This document shows, in pieces, positions 1 to 11,900 of a stretch of 64,000 nt of DNA. Within the stretch, counting starts at the first letter, position 1, and each line of letters begins with the position of its first letter. Under the pieces are notes generated by a model. It was not told the origin of the DNA and did not search any database. It was given only the letters and a program-made list of their open reading frames with translations. Position numbers and translations under genes: made by a program. Source of the DNA: Bugulina stolonifera (taxonomy: Eukaryota > Bryozoa > Gymnolaemata > Cheilostomatida > Bugulidae); contig OW285192.1 of NCBI GenBank assembly GCA_935421135.1, positions 6,466,001 through 6,530,000 on the forward strand, given 5' to 3'.

Positions 1-1016
1 GAGCAATACAAACATCAGAAAGTATGTTTTAAGCGGCGCTGCACAGTGTCCATGTATATGCAGATTGATTAAACATTGTTATGGGACTGTGTAACAGGCT
101 ACATGTCTATATGGATGAATTATCCGCTCCTACTACAGATGGGAGAGCAACTCCTAATAAGTAAGATATCTTATTCCGTCTTCCCCATTGTTAGTGTCAT
201 ACTATTTATAATAGAATATGCATTTACAGATTCAATATGATTTCAGTGAAATCTCCAGTCTACCATAAACACAGCTTTAACAGCAAAATGAATAGACCTA
301 GGGCGAAGTGTTATAAATATCAATGCTTATATTACAGCATTAGCTACTCTAGGTAGTCAATGGCTATCAGATGCTACAAACAGATCATTACTAGATGTCC
401 AATAAACCTTTGTAATGTAAAATGATTCAAACACTAAAGAAAATTGGCTACTGCTGTAAAAATACTACATGTGTATATGCTCTGAATTCAGATGGGTTGG
501 TAATTCTGATGATGTTTATTATACTTGATGCACAGTGTATTGTACCAAGTAATGTAGTGCTGTTACTATATACATGTAAGTTTATGAAGCTAATTGTTTG
601 GTATACATATGGACATGTAGCTCGTAAGCTCTTTCACCAAAGTTGTCCTCTCTCGTTTATTTTACCTCCTCAGAGAAATGAAGAGAGAGGACAACTCCCA
701 ATATAATCAATAACTTATGGTATATAGTGGTTATAGTTAGCGATGTAGCAAAGAATTTGCCCAAAGGACTCGCATATTGCAGATTCAGTGTGAACAAGCA
801 GTTGATGACAAAATATAGCCATTTTATTGCAAAAATATGCTTATCATGCGTATAACCTCCCCTCAGCAGTCTCAACGATGCCTCTATTCTACAGCACAAC
901 AAGGAAATTTGCTAAAAGTCTTTATTCATAATTCAACGATTTTTCGACTTTTGATTATTAAAATCAAGTCCCTTGGTTTGTAAAAAATCCATTTTACTTA
1001 TACTTCTATAAAATAG
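1..1016. other. non-coding stretch with one small hairpin
   Basis: I see no supported gene here. At about 632-703 a short inverted repeat reads AGTTGTCCTCTCT on one arm and AGAGAGGACAACT on the other. The same arm motif recurs elsewhere in the window (61.9 kb, 18.1 kb) and probably marks a family of very small hairpin MITEs. The two short open frames are not supported by splice signals or family resemblance. Confidence 0.5.
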
Positions 1017-1731
1017 TGTAGTGGTAAACGTAACTCTATAGACTCGTACTGCATTGCATTGTCATGAACAATTCATAACTACATTATGTACACTATATTG
1101 ACTAGCTTGTGCAAAACATATCTTTTATACAGTTATTGTATGCATAACTGAGCCATTATACCCTTTTTATACCCATGTAAAGAGGGCTAACCTCTCAGAA
1201 TTAGCTATAATTAATTTTGTACATGAATTGGATGATTTTAAGCATCTTTTGTTGTACCCGACCTATTTTGGGTCGGCCTAGGGCTTCCGGCCGCTATGTT
1301 GTTGTGCAATTTCTAGACGACCCTACGTCGACTTTTTTATGGGAACTTACTCCGGAAGTTCAAATACTATATAAAGCGAATGGTTTTTACTATCATTGTC
1401 TCAGCTGATGCCTGGATCTCAATAAAGACACTTCTGTACTACTTATACAGAGTTTTCTCTCATAGTACAGGTACATGTAGTTTCAGCTGACAAGGTCGTC
1501 AACCTTAATGCCTGAACTGCCTACTAGGACTGAACATACTCTTTCTCAGTATAGCAAAATAGCATTAACTCGGGACCCGATGGGTCGTCTTGGTTAGTCT
1601 TTGGACTACTAGTACCTATCAATCTTTCATGTAATGAGAAGGCCTACATGCAGCATCACTCATAGGTTCTTCATTTTGGTTAAGGGGGTCGTCTTGGACG
1701 ACATATACACAATAACCCCCAAAACATTACA
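1017..1731 (+). mobile_element. solo LTR, family A (copy 1)
   Basis: This is a 715-bp block starting TGTAGTGG and ending CATTACA. It is flanked by the identical 4-bp target duplication ATAG (1013-1016 and 1732-1735). It shares most of its length with 33310-35118 and 49114-49867. Inside it are a TATA box (ACTATATAAAG near 1367) and a polyadenylation signal (AATAAAGAC near 1420), the expected U3-R-U5 layout of a plus-oriented LTR. No internal gag/pol region is attached, so it is a solo LTR left by recombination. The superfamily cannot be told from the LTR alone; a 4-bp duplication is compatible with Gypsy or BEL types. Confidence 0.85.
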
Positions 1732-1735
1732 ATAG

Positions 1736-2924
1736 TATAGGCCATCAAGCTACATGTACATGTCATTGGTGTAATATAGGAAATTTTTTCAATGTTGTTT
1801 ACAAGGTGGACAATTCTTACATATTATGTAGCCTCACTGCATTAGGTATTGTGCTGAAGCAGTGGGAACAGCACATTCACGGCTTGACTGGAACCTATTT
1901 CTGGCATAATATATGTTTGCATAAACACGTACATGCACAGGTGCGGCTTGCTGAAACAGTTTTGATTTCATACCATGTAGCATGTCAGCCAATATGTTTC
2001 TAACAGAGGTTCATTGGAAACTCTACTTCTCTGGCTGAATGACCACTTTAATTGAATTTGGTTCACTGCTAGTCTAAATCTATACATGTATATTTATGAC
2101 TGGTTTACTAGATGCTGATTAATGCATGCCAAAATTGTAGTTTATTTGCATATGGATTTGTGAACATCTTACTAAACTGGATTATCACTATTTTGATAAG
2201 AATTATCCATTAACTAAGTATGTATCCATGACCCATTATGACTACTTGTTAGACACATAAATATTTTGAATAGCCTCCTTAATCTGCTGTAATTGTATGC
2301 TCAGTCATGCAGTTTAATATTTATATGAATCATATATTTACTTTCGGTTGCTAGTTCATCAAGTGCGCTGAGGATCCTAGCTCATCACGTACTAAGAATT
2401 CAAAGATTTTCCTGTACGTTGTAGAGCTGTAGCTTTGATTTCTGTATTACCTATATCTGGATTCTAAAGATCTTGCACTTTAAAGCTATATATAGTACGT
2501 TTTAATAGCACCACAGTCTCGCTACCCAGTCAACGCTAGCCGCATTGTACAGTCACTCTGAGGCTAAAGTAGAGGAACTGCCTGTGAAGCATTGTCAAGC
2601 AATTTGAGCTCAACGGATACGACACAACATTACTTCAAACCAGAGAACTATGGGGGTAGTACAGACTCTCTAATGTACAGCATAATTACTGACAGCTCAA
2701 CTGCTGCTGACTGCTCACCAGTACAACCTCGAAAACATATGCAAGATCTCACAGGCGCAGGTGTTTGTTAGTGAACTGATTGCTATAGTGCTATGGTGTC
2801 TGTTAGTTTATTAGTTGTCCCTTGTCCAAGTGACAGAAGTCCATGCTAACCTTTGCCACCAAACAGTGAAGAGATAGAAGACTATGCTATTAAACAATTG
2901 GAGAGATATTGATAAACTTAGACG
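1736..2924. other. non-coding 5' flank of the GPCR gene
   Basis: No gene is recognisable. This stretch presumably holds the promoter and 5' UTR of the downstream receptor gene, but I see no convincing TATA box or other decisive element. Confidence 0.4.
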
Positions 2925-5900
2925 ATGGAGTTCGATTACAAAAACGTCACTGCAGACCTGAATTATAGCAGCACCACTACAGCTACGACTACAGACAATA
3001 ACATATTCTACTATGCTAATAAGACACCTGTGACGTATTCCTACTTTGCTATAAATGTAGTAATGATCTGCTTCCATATTGGGAACATAATATTAAATTC
3101 TTTCATGATAGAGGCTATCAGACGGTCTAGAAAAGTAGAAGAGCCCAGCGGGCACTGCTTAATCAGTAAGTTTAGTCTCGCCTATTTTCAGTTACTTGGC
3201 AAGCAGGTAAAGTGTTCTATTTACACTTAATATCAGTGCAAAGTAAGGCGTCTGTTGGAAATTCAAAGGGCTTTGATCTAGCTGCGCTGATAGACCTGCT
3301 ACAGTTGAGCAAAATATAACTAGCGTCAACTGTACAGTGTTTAGTTTAGCTATAAATAGGTCATATTCACCAGCTATGTGACCGGTCGCTAACTATTACT
3401 AACAGCTCAATTTTCATACATGCGATCAATGGCGAACATGTTATAATAAATCAGAATTTTTGGCATCAAAATTGATGTCTTGTGAATGATATTAGTACGT
3501 CTCCTGCTACTGAAGTTAGTTCATGCTGTATGCTAGCTTGAATATTTAATAATTGCTCTGTACTGTGCTGAAAATACACTGATTAATATGTTGTGAGTTT
3601 TAAGAAATGGAACTTTTTGAGCAAAGGCCTGAGCAAAGGCCTGAATAGTCAGCACTACTAACACTGCTACAGAAACGAAGCATTTGTGGACATACCCTAA
3701 TGATTAGAAATACTAATATGATCATTTGCATTCTCTATTTTCACTTTTTGCATAATATTCTGTGCTCATGGGTACATTGTCAAGGTTCTGAAATTGTGTA
3801 GAAACCAAACACAACCTACACCTGCTCCAAGCTCATAGATTGATTACAGTACGCCTTAGGTGTAGTTTGTCATCCTGTTGCCAGGTGGCCAGTAAACTAA
3901 CAAGTGGGAGTTAAAATGCAGATGCATGACTTTGCGCAATATTGTTGTAGTGTTATCAGCTGTTTACATCTGGCATGGCTTCATGATGGTCTACACTGGA
4001 GTATACGGATTGGTTAATATGCAAGTTAAGATGGAGTGTTTGCTACGCTTTGGTTTGACACACTCAGCGTTCCTCCTCATCAGCTGGTCCAACTGTGTGC
4101 TTACATTTGATAGGTAGGTCAAGTTAAGGTCACTTATTCTGTCTTCCGTCTCACCGCTACGTTACAATTGCGAAGTGTTACTAAAGAGAAAGTAACTCCT
4201 CTTAAGTTCTGTCTTACTTTTGGTAGGTAACAGTATTAGAAGTCAGGGTACGAGAGAATATATATATGACATGCTCCCATCACTTCTTGCTGTGCATACG
4301 ATTGGCACGTGTGCACCCTCAGTTTATTCCTAGTTTCACTAACAATAAGACTGCAACTGTTTAATGTCAATATACAGGCTATTGGCTTGCTAGTAGGCCT
4401 GCAACGATTCACAAAATACTGTTTCGATTTTTTCGATTCTGCCAATTAACTTTTTCGATTTTTTCGATTCGATACTTCATTGCGCAAAATTAACAGAAAA
4501 TACACTAGTGAGGTCAATCAGACCAATAACAGTATCTCACAATTTTACTGAAATAATGTAACTATGTAGTACAACAATAGGCAAGTGTGTTACTGTAACC
4601 CCAAGCAAGCAGTGAATGAAGACAGTGAGCACAACTATCAATGTTGCTATTTATATGAATCATTTACCCTGACACCATTTACGTTGCAGTATTTCTTCGC
4701 AACAGTATTTTAGAACACTGTCAGTTGTAGTAATTGAGTTGATAATTCCATTTTAGAATCACCAAAAAGAGTAGAATGAGTAGATTCCAGAAGCATACCC
4801 TTCTAATTGTGTGGAATATCAAATACAAATTGTATGTTTGGGGCATTTATATAATTATAGACTTATATAATATTAGTAATACATCTTAGCACATGATGTA
4901 TTTTATAGCTATCCACTTATTGCCAACAAAATTACTAGAGAAAATTGTGCTTCACTGAGATTCGAACCCATGACCACACGTTGGTAAAGCGAGCGCTCTG
5001 CCACCATGCTATGGTGATAACTTGGGATTCCCAAGACTAAGTATATATTTAACAAGAATCGAAAATTGAGCGCAATGAATCGATATTGAAAATGCTGCAA
5101 ATTAATCGTATCAAGAATCGTTATCGATTCATCGTTGCAGGCCTACTTGCTAGGATATGTTATTCCAGAAATGTACGATTTCTTTGCTCCAAGTGAGCCT
5201 GAAACTGTCATTTTCAGAGTCTCAGTGCCCTGAAATTTAACTGTTCTGGCTCAGACTGGGCAAACTCTCAACTAGCAGTGTACCCACTTAGAATGTTTCA
5301 CTTCTTTGCACTGACAGGTAACAGTGACACATTACGACACTCACCTATACATGTGGTAACCAAATTTTAGGTAATATACCTACACAAAAGAAAGTTTACT
5401 CTCTTTAATTTTTATCGTAGTTGGAAAAAAACTTTTACGAATTTTTCGATCTTAACATTCTAAAAGTTCAAGTTTTTTAAGCAGGAGTATGGGTTTTATC
5501 TACATGTAGTGTATGCCATGACCCATTTAGCAGTGGAACAATATTCACTTTCATTTGTCAACTTGTGATGATCATTATAATTTATAGCATTCTTGTAATC
5601 AGTATGGGAGTCTAAATATAATAATGTTTCTAAGAAACTATAATATTTTCACAAATAGTTCTGTCATCCAATACCTGTAGAACTCTAGAATAAAACCCCT
5701 GTACAGGATGTAGATTCAGCCGCACATAGGCTACACTATCCAATGGCCTGTAAAATGATAACCATCGCACTGGCAGTACTAAGAAAAATATTAGGTATAC
5801 GAATTTATCTTTCTGTTTTGCTCCGGTGCAGTCCGATTATTTCTCTATGATAAGAATGCGAAAAGCACATACTATTGCCTACATAAATATCTGGGTATGG

Positions 5901-8900
5901 ATTGCAAACTATAAAGTACATTGCATGGAGTGATCTACAACTGGCAGCATGTTATACATTTAGTGCCTTCGTGACCTCAATTTCAGGCAATTTTCATGTC
6001 TACCTCTATCACAGGGTCACAAACACACTGGTCTGAGCCAAGAGCTAAATCCTTATTCTCATGTGTGCCAATGTGCCAGAGATAGTTTTCTTCAACCAAA
6101 TAAAATTCCAGGTCAATAGCCTTTTCTGCATAGGCTGGGCAGCCATCTTGGGACTTTCATTTATAACCTAGGCCGGCTCAAGTGGTCCTGGAGACATTAG
6201 TTGTGCATACATCTTAGCCTAAGTATACTCGATCTCATGTAAAATTGACCAGAGCTTTTGATAAATGAGAAGCAATGATAAATGATTAATAACCATTTTA
6301 AGAGTTATGTCCCTTTGAAGATAATTTATTAGTGTCATAAAGAACAGCATGAGCATGTGTTATTCACAGGTAATAAATTTTAACAGAAAACTGCTAGTTT
6401 GTTCAAAATTGTTTCCAAAATCATTTTGTAATAAATTATATATGAGATAAAGCAGAATATGATAAATGTTTCAACATAAATAGTGAATACAGAGTAAATA
6501 GGGCCTACCACACACATTGTAACCTGATTACATGCAGACCTTTGATATATATATCTTTGGTGGTTAGAGTTATCCTTTCAGATAGAATGCTACTAATATT
6601 AGACCAGAGAAACATTTTTGTGTTGGTTCAATATTTAACAAAAAGCCTAACTTGAGTTAAATGCCAAATATAAATTAGTTCAGGTAATTCATATATATAG
6701 GTGAGAACGTCCTTTTAATCTCAAAAATAGTTTTGGAAATAAGTGAAAATAAGTTCATCACAGAAGCAAATACTTGCCAGGCGCAAAACGCCTGAAAAAT
6801 ACAAAATGTAGGACTCGCAATAGTTACAGTTTGGATTTTACACACTACAGTACTTAGCTAAACATTAAATAGCAGTAGTATTACAATTTTATTCTGCAGT
6901 TTTGGCAGTGCAAGTTCATAAAGTGCTGATGTGCTCTCAAGTATTACTACCATATTTTTGCTGGTACAATGCATTTGGATTGGATGATGATAGTAATGCC
7001 CATGAACACTTGCTGTAATGGCTGTACACAATGCCCCTGCATAAAGGAAAGTTTACTGTTTTTCTTTTAAAATGCTCCAGCAGTTTTACTAAAAATAAAA
7101 GTCATTGAAATATCCACCAATATCAAATAAATTTTCCATTAACTCTGCACGGAAAATTGGCCTCTTTGACCGAAATACGCATACATGTGCATAGCCTTAT
7201 CAAATAGCAAATACAGCCCCATGTGTCAGACTGTGCAATATTCGAAAGTTTAAATATGTGGTCACTGCCTGTGTAGTAAGCAAGACAGTTGGCATTAGGC
7301 TTATTCTGGCTCATGATAGCGACCTTCACCTAGCACACGAGAGCACCAATCGTAGGGCGCATTTTTCATTCGATTTAGTAGGTTGTTGTTTTATATGAAT
7401 GGCAACCGGCTTACCAAGTCTTCCTGATTCCGCAGGAGACTCCCTGATTTTCAACTCAAATTTTGGTACCCCACCCCACCCAAAATGGACACCCCCCACC
7501 CAAATGCTGAATCTCCCTGATTTTCATCAGCGGAACTTGGCAAGCCTGAGTGGCAATCACTAGAATATATGAACGTTATGTGTGTACCTGGACACCTACA
7601 AACACAGGAACATGTGCATAGACATATGAGGCATGTACATGTATATCTACATGCACATGCGCACATACTTGAACAATGGTTAAGTGGTACATGCCTAACG
7701 ACCCATTAAATAAATTCATTAGTTGCATAATCCAAATATGAGTATTAACAAAAACTTTTAGATTAGTTTAAAAATATTTGTTATGCTCAGAGTCATATTT
7801 ACATTGTGATTTCCATGGTATCAGTGTTGTTATTAGAATTATTACTGCATTGTGTGTTATCATTTAGATTGACAGTCATGATATTTACTTGAACAAACAT
7901 ATTACTATTAAGACTGTAATTAAATTCAATTTAGCAATCCTTTAATCAATATTCCACCTACATCTTTCATTCCACAGACATACCATACCACAGTGTTAAG
8001 AGCTAAGAGCCGTGCAGACTGTTTGTCTTTAGCTCATCCGTAATATTCTGTGTTTACACCAACATCTACATGTATCTCAGGTTGACAGTTAGACGAGTCT
8101 GATACAGAAGTTGCGAAATTCGACATAGCCTAGATACTTCACCTACTCATCTACAGAATGATGTTATTTGTCCTATTTATTCTTGAGTACCTTCTAACCT
8201 AATTGATCTAACACAGAAATTATACATGTATTAGGGCTTTAGGCTATCAAAATCTCTCTTCAAAAGCAAATAATGGGGAAGATGAGTAAAGTTCTTTGAG
8301 CCTTAGTTCCATGTCCACCAAAGCACTTGTAGGACCTACATGTAGACTAACTAGTTTGTTTTTCATTGAAGTTCCAAAACAGGTCATGACAGTAATGCAA
8401 TCCCAATAAGTTATCAATATCTTATAATATAGTTTGATTCAAAAGAATTTTGGTAACTGACTCTTACACAAATCGCAACCATATACAGCATGATGCAACA
8501 CAGCAGGGAAAGCGGGGAAAGTATTATTAAATATAATACATGACTGTAATCTTTCCGATAGGTTTCTGCAGATAGAATATCCATTCTGGTACAAAAGGAA
8601 TATCCACATTAAAACGATATGGATAGGAAATCTGCTGGCAACAACTGGGTCTCTGTTCTTCTGTCTTTCCCCACTGATATTTGGATGGTACATTCCTCAA
8701 GGAAACAGGCGGAATTTCTGCGAGTATTTCAATGTTTTACCTACAGCCTACTTTCAGATATTCTTCTCTGTCACATTCAGTGGATTACCGTTCTTCAGTA
8801 AGTTTTTTGGTGCTGTCTCTGCAGGTAGTTATTGTGATTCGATTTAACAAATTAAAACAGATAAGTAGGTATTCTCAACCCTTGTGAAAAGTTGTGTTAT

Positions 8901-11900
8901 ATTGAGCATTCCAATTTCATACTTGTGTTGTCACAGTGTTCTGTATACATACATGCACATTTAGCTAGTGCTATGAAGCAAATATTTACGTCAATATTTT
9001 AGTAAATTGGTGCCTGAAACAGTAGAAAACTTCAGGTTCAAACATTGTCAGGTCTTATAAGTTATTGAATTCCTTTTGGAGTGATAGAATTTGGTTTCCT
9101 GCTAGTCCTCTCTGTTTCTAGTAACATGGTGCATGGAATAGGACCATATCTTCTTAAAAACTTTCTGAATGATTTGAGCGTGGGTTGATCCTGACTCATA
9201 CTGGGAGTTATGCTCACCTGGTCAAATGTGATAAACCCATAATGTTATACGTACATTCATACGCATGTATTTGTATAATAACCTACAGTACATATCACAG
9301 CCTAAAGTGAGTGAATCGTGCCAAAACTCATGCCAAAATCTTAGGTTATGGACCTGGATGCCTAACGCTGTATTTATATTTCCAACAGTAGTGGCATATT
9401 CAAAGCTGCTATGTACGGCTAGGAGACATAAGTCTGCCCTTAGGAAGATGTCAAGACAGTATTCATCCAGCAATGTAGGAATATATGCACAGAGTAGGAA
9501 CTGGAAACCAGTACTAATGGTGTTGGCTATCTGCTCCATCTACCTATTTTGTTGGGCTCCACCAGGTAAGGTTTACCCTCTGTTCGAACTCTAAAAAACT
9601 ACAATGTAGCGCTGACAGGGCATTGTGTATCCACGCCATAGTTTATGATGAAGTAAATATTTTCATACTGCATAACAACAAGTGTCTGCTCAGTGCTTAC
9701 CTCATTGCATCAGGAGGTGTGGTAACTCCTCTATCATCTGGACGATGGTATGCACTCCGTTGACATAATGTTGACTAGTACTTACTACTAATGAAGACAT
9801 TAGAGGTGAAGATGTGACACTTTGCCTCTAAACTATCCACGCCCTACCCACATTACACTCTTGTTTTACCTTTTCATCTCTTGTGCAAAAGGTAGACAAG
9901 TAGTGTGGGTAACGTTGTTGCACTGATGGAAAGAGGGTGACTCCTACAGCAGATGCTTTAGAAGTGACAAATATTCATCAGAAGATGATAATATTGCCAT
10001 TGAATGACTTATTTACTCCCACTACCCGAGGGAGGATAGGTTGCTAATAGGATGCTTTTTTTAGTACTCAGAGAGTGAACATAATTCGGGCAATTTCAAT
10101 ATAACCCAGAAGGTGCTGCACCAATAACAGTAACCACTGTGCCTAATGGCTCTCAGAGTCTGCAGACAGAATTTGGTATCAGAAAGTTATAAAATATTTG
10201 CGGTATAGTTTTACATACCTGATAGGACCGGGATCTATCGCCGACCTTTGATTTCGTACCCCCTCGGGTGTGGGGATGTTTTGCATTATTTTTCAAAAGC
10301 AGCATGTCTAAACCATATTCATCTGCTAATGTAGAAATAATATGATTGTTTAATTTTGTAGGAGTATTTGGCTTCATCTTAGCCTCAGCACCAGAAAGTC
10401 TGAAGATTACTTATACCAACTATTTATCGACAATGGCTACCTTAATCATGTTCCCAAGTCTAAGTGGAATCATCTGCCCTTGCATGTATGTGCTGAACAA
10501 AGAGGTATAGTTCATAGCATAATTCTTCATATAATGTAATGTAATTCTTCATATAATGCACATTGTAGCTGTTACACCAACAGAAATCGGGATAGGCCAT
10601 CAGTTGAATTAATCGATCAACCGGGTCGGTCAGTCATTCAACCATTCAATAAATCAATGTAGACATACACTTTACATAAAATGTGAATATGGATACTTAC
10701 TTCTATTAAATGTGTACGCTGGTAAAGCAGTTGTTACGATTTACCAATGTGGTAAAAGGTAATTTGCTGGCAGAGTTGCTTTGATGTTACATGTATAAAT
10801 ATACTGTACAGTTGAAGACATTACTGGGTATAAGTAGTAGAACAAGTGACCTGTTTGGAGGTAAAAGCCTTTATTATTATGCTACCTGAAATACATTTAC
10901 ATGTACATGTATATGGAGTAAAATGATAGCCACAGTTTCTTACTAAAATCCAGGATACAAATATAATGCACATATACATGTAGGTAAAGGAATAATTTTA
11001 GAGATAGGCTTTATTATGTTTAGCAAATGCATATACATATGAATCATGCTTGTAGTTAGTGCACCTTCAGGAACACTGTAAGTCATAATAATAACTAAAG
11101 ATGTACATGTACACAGCACCTGTCATTATATTTGGATGCAGTAGTAACAGTAGTAGTTTTAGTCCTTGGGATACCTTGCAATCGTTATGTGGCAATCACT
11201 GCAAGAGAAGGTAAATCCCATCCAAATAGGTTCAGCATGGTAAAATATTTTGACAGATTAAGATTCATGTTTGCAGTTGGGACAATTAGGTTTGGAAAAT
11301 AGTTCTCTGTATGTTGTTTTGATACCTGACAGCATTCAACAAGAAAGTCATGAATGTGGCCAGCACGTTCAGAAATACATGCCCTTTTATGATTGGTTAC
11401 TCTCTCAAAGACTTTGTTTGAATTTCACGTGTTAGATAAAAGTTGTACACGAGATCTGTAATAAAAAAATGTAATAAACTACAAAGAGTTTTTCCATATT
11501 AGTATTATTAATGGTGTTATTTACAGCAATTACTCGTGAATTTACAAACACACTTAGAACATTTTACAATAACAACGCATTGCACAAGCAATAAAATTGT
11601 GATGATCGAGAGTTTTTAGCCAATTATTAAATGACCCATGACAAAAGTGTAAGAATAATAATGCAGTTTTTTTGATGAAATGAATTATATGATTTTTTTA
11701 AAATAAATCATTCTTGGCAGTATAGGAAAAAACAGATATTTTCCACGACTGGCTATGCCTTCACTGGTTCACCCACTGCCACCCACCACATGCGTATGAC
11801 TATTTTTGGCAAAAATGTGAATAACGACAAAGCGGTTGCATCTACATGTACATACTCACTGGCTTAATAACTCACCAGCTGTTGGGTTGTACATGTACCC

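Noticed and set aside
4935..5020. Functional tRNA gene on the minus strand
   Set aside because: A and B boxes are good but no acceptor stem pairs by eye. The segment lies inside a hAT MITE, so it was called tRNA-derived.
11125..11290. Hydrophobic frame VVTVVVLVLGIPCNRYVAI resembling a GPCR TM1
   Set aside because: It lies in intron 5 of the receptor gene, has no good acceptor or donor in phase with neighbouring exons, and the receptor is complete without it. Chance similarity is likely.
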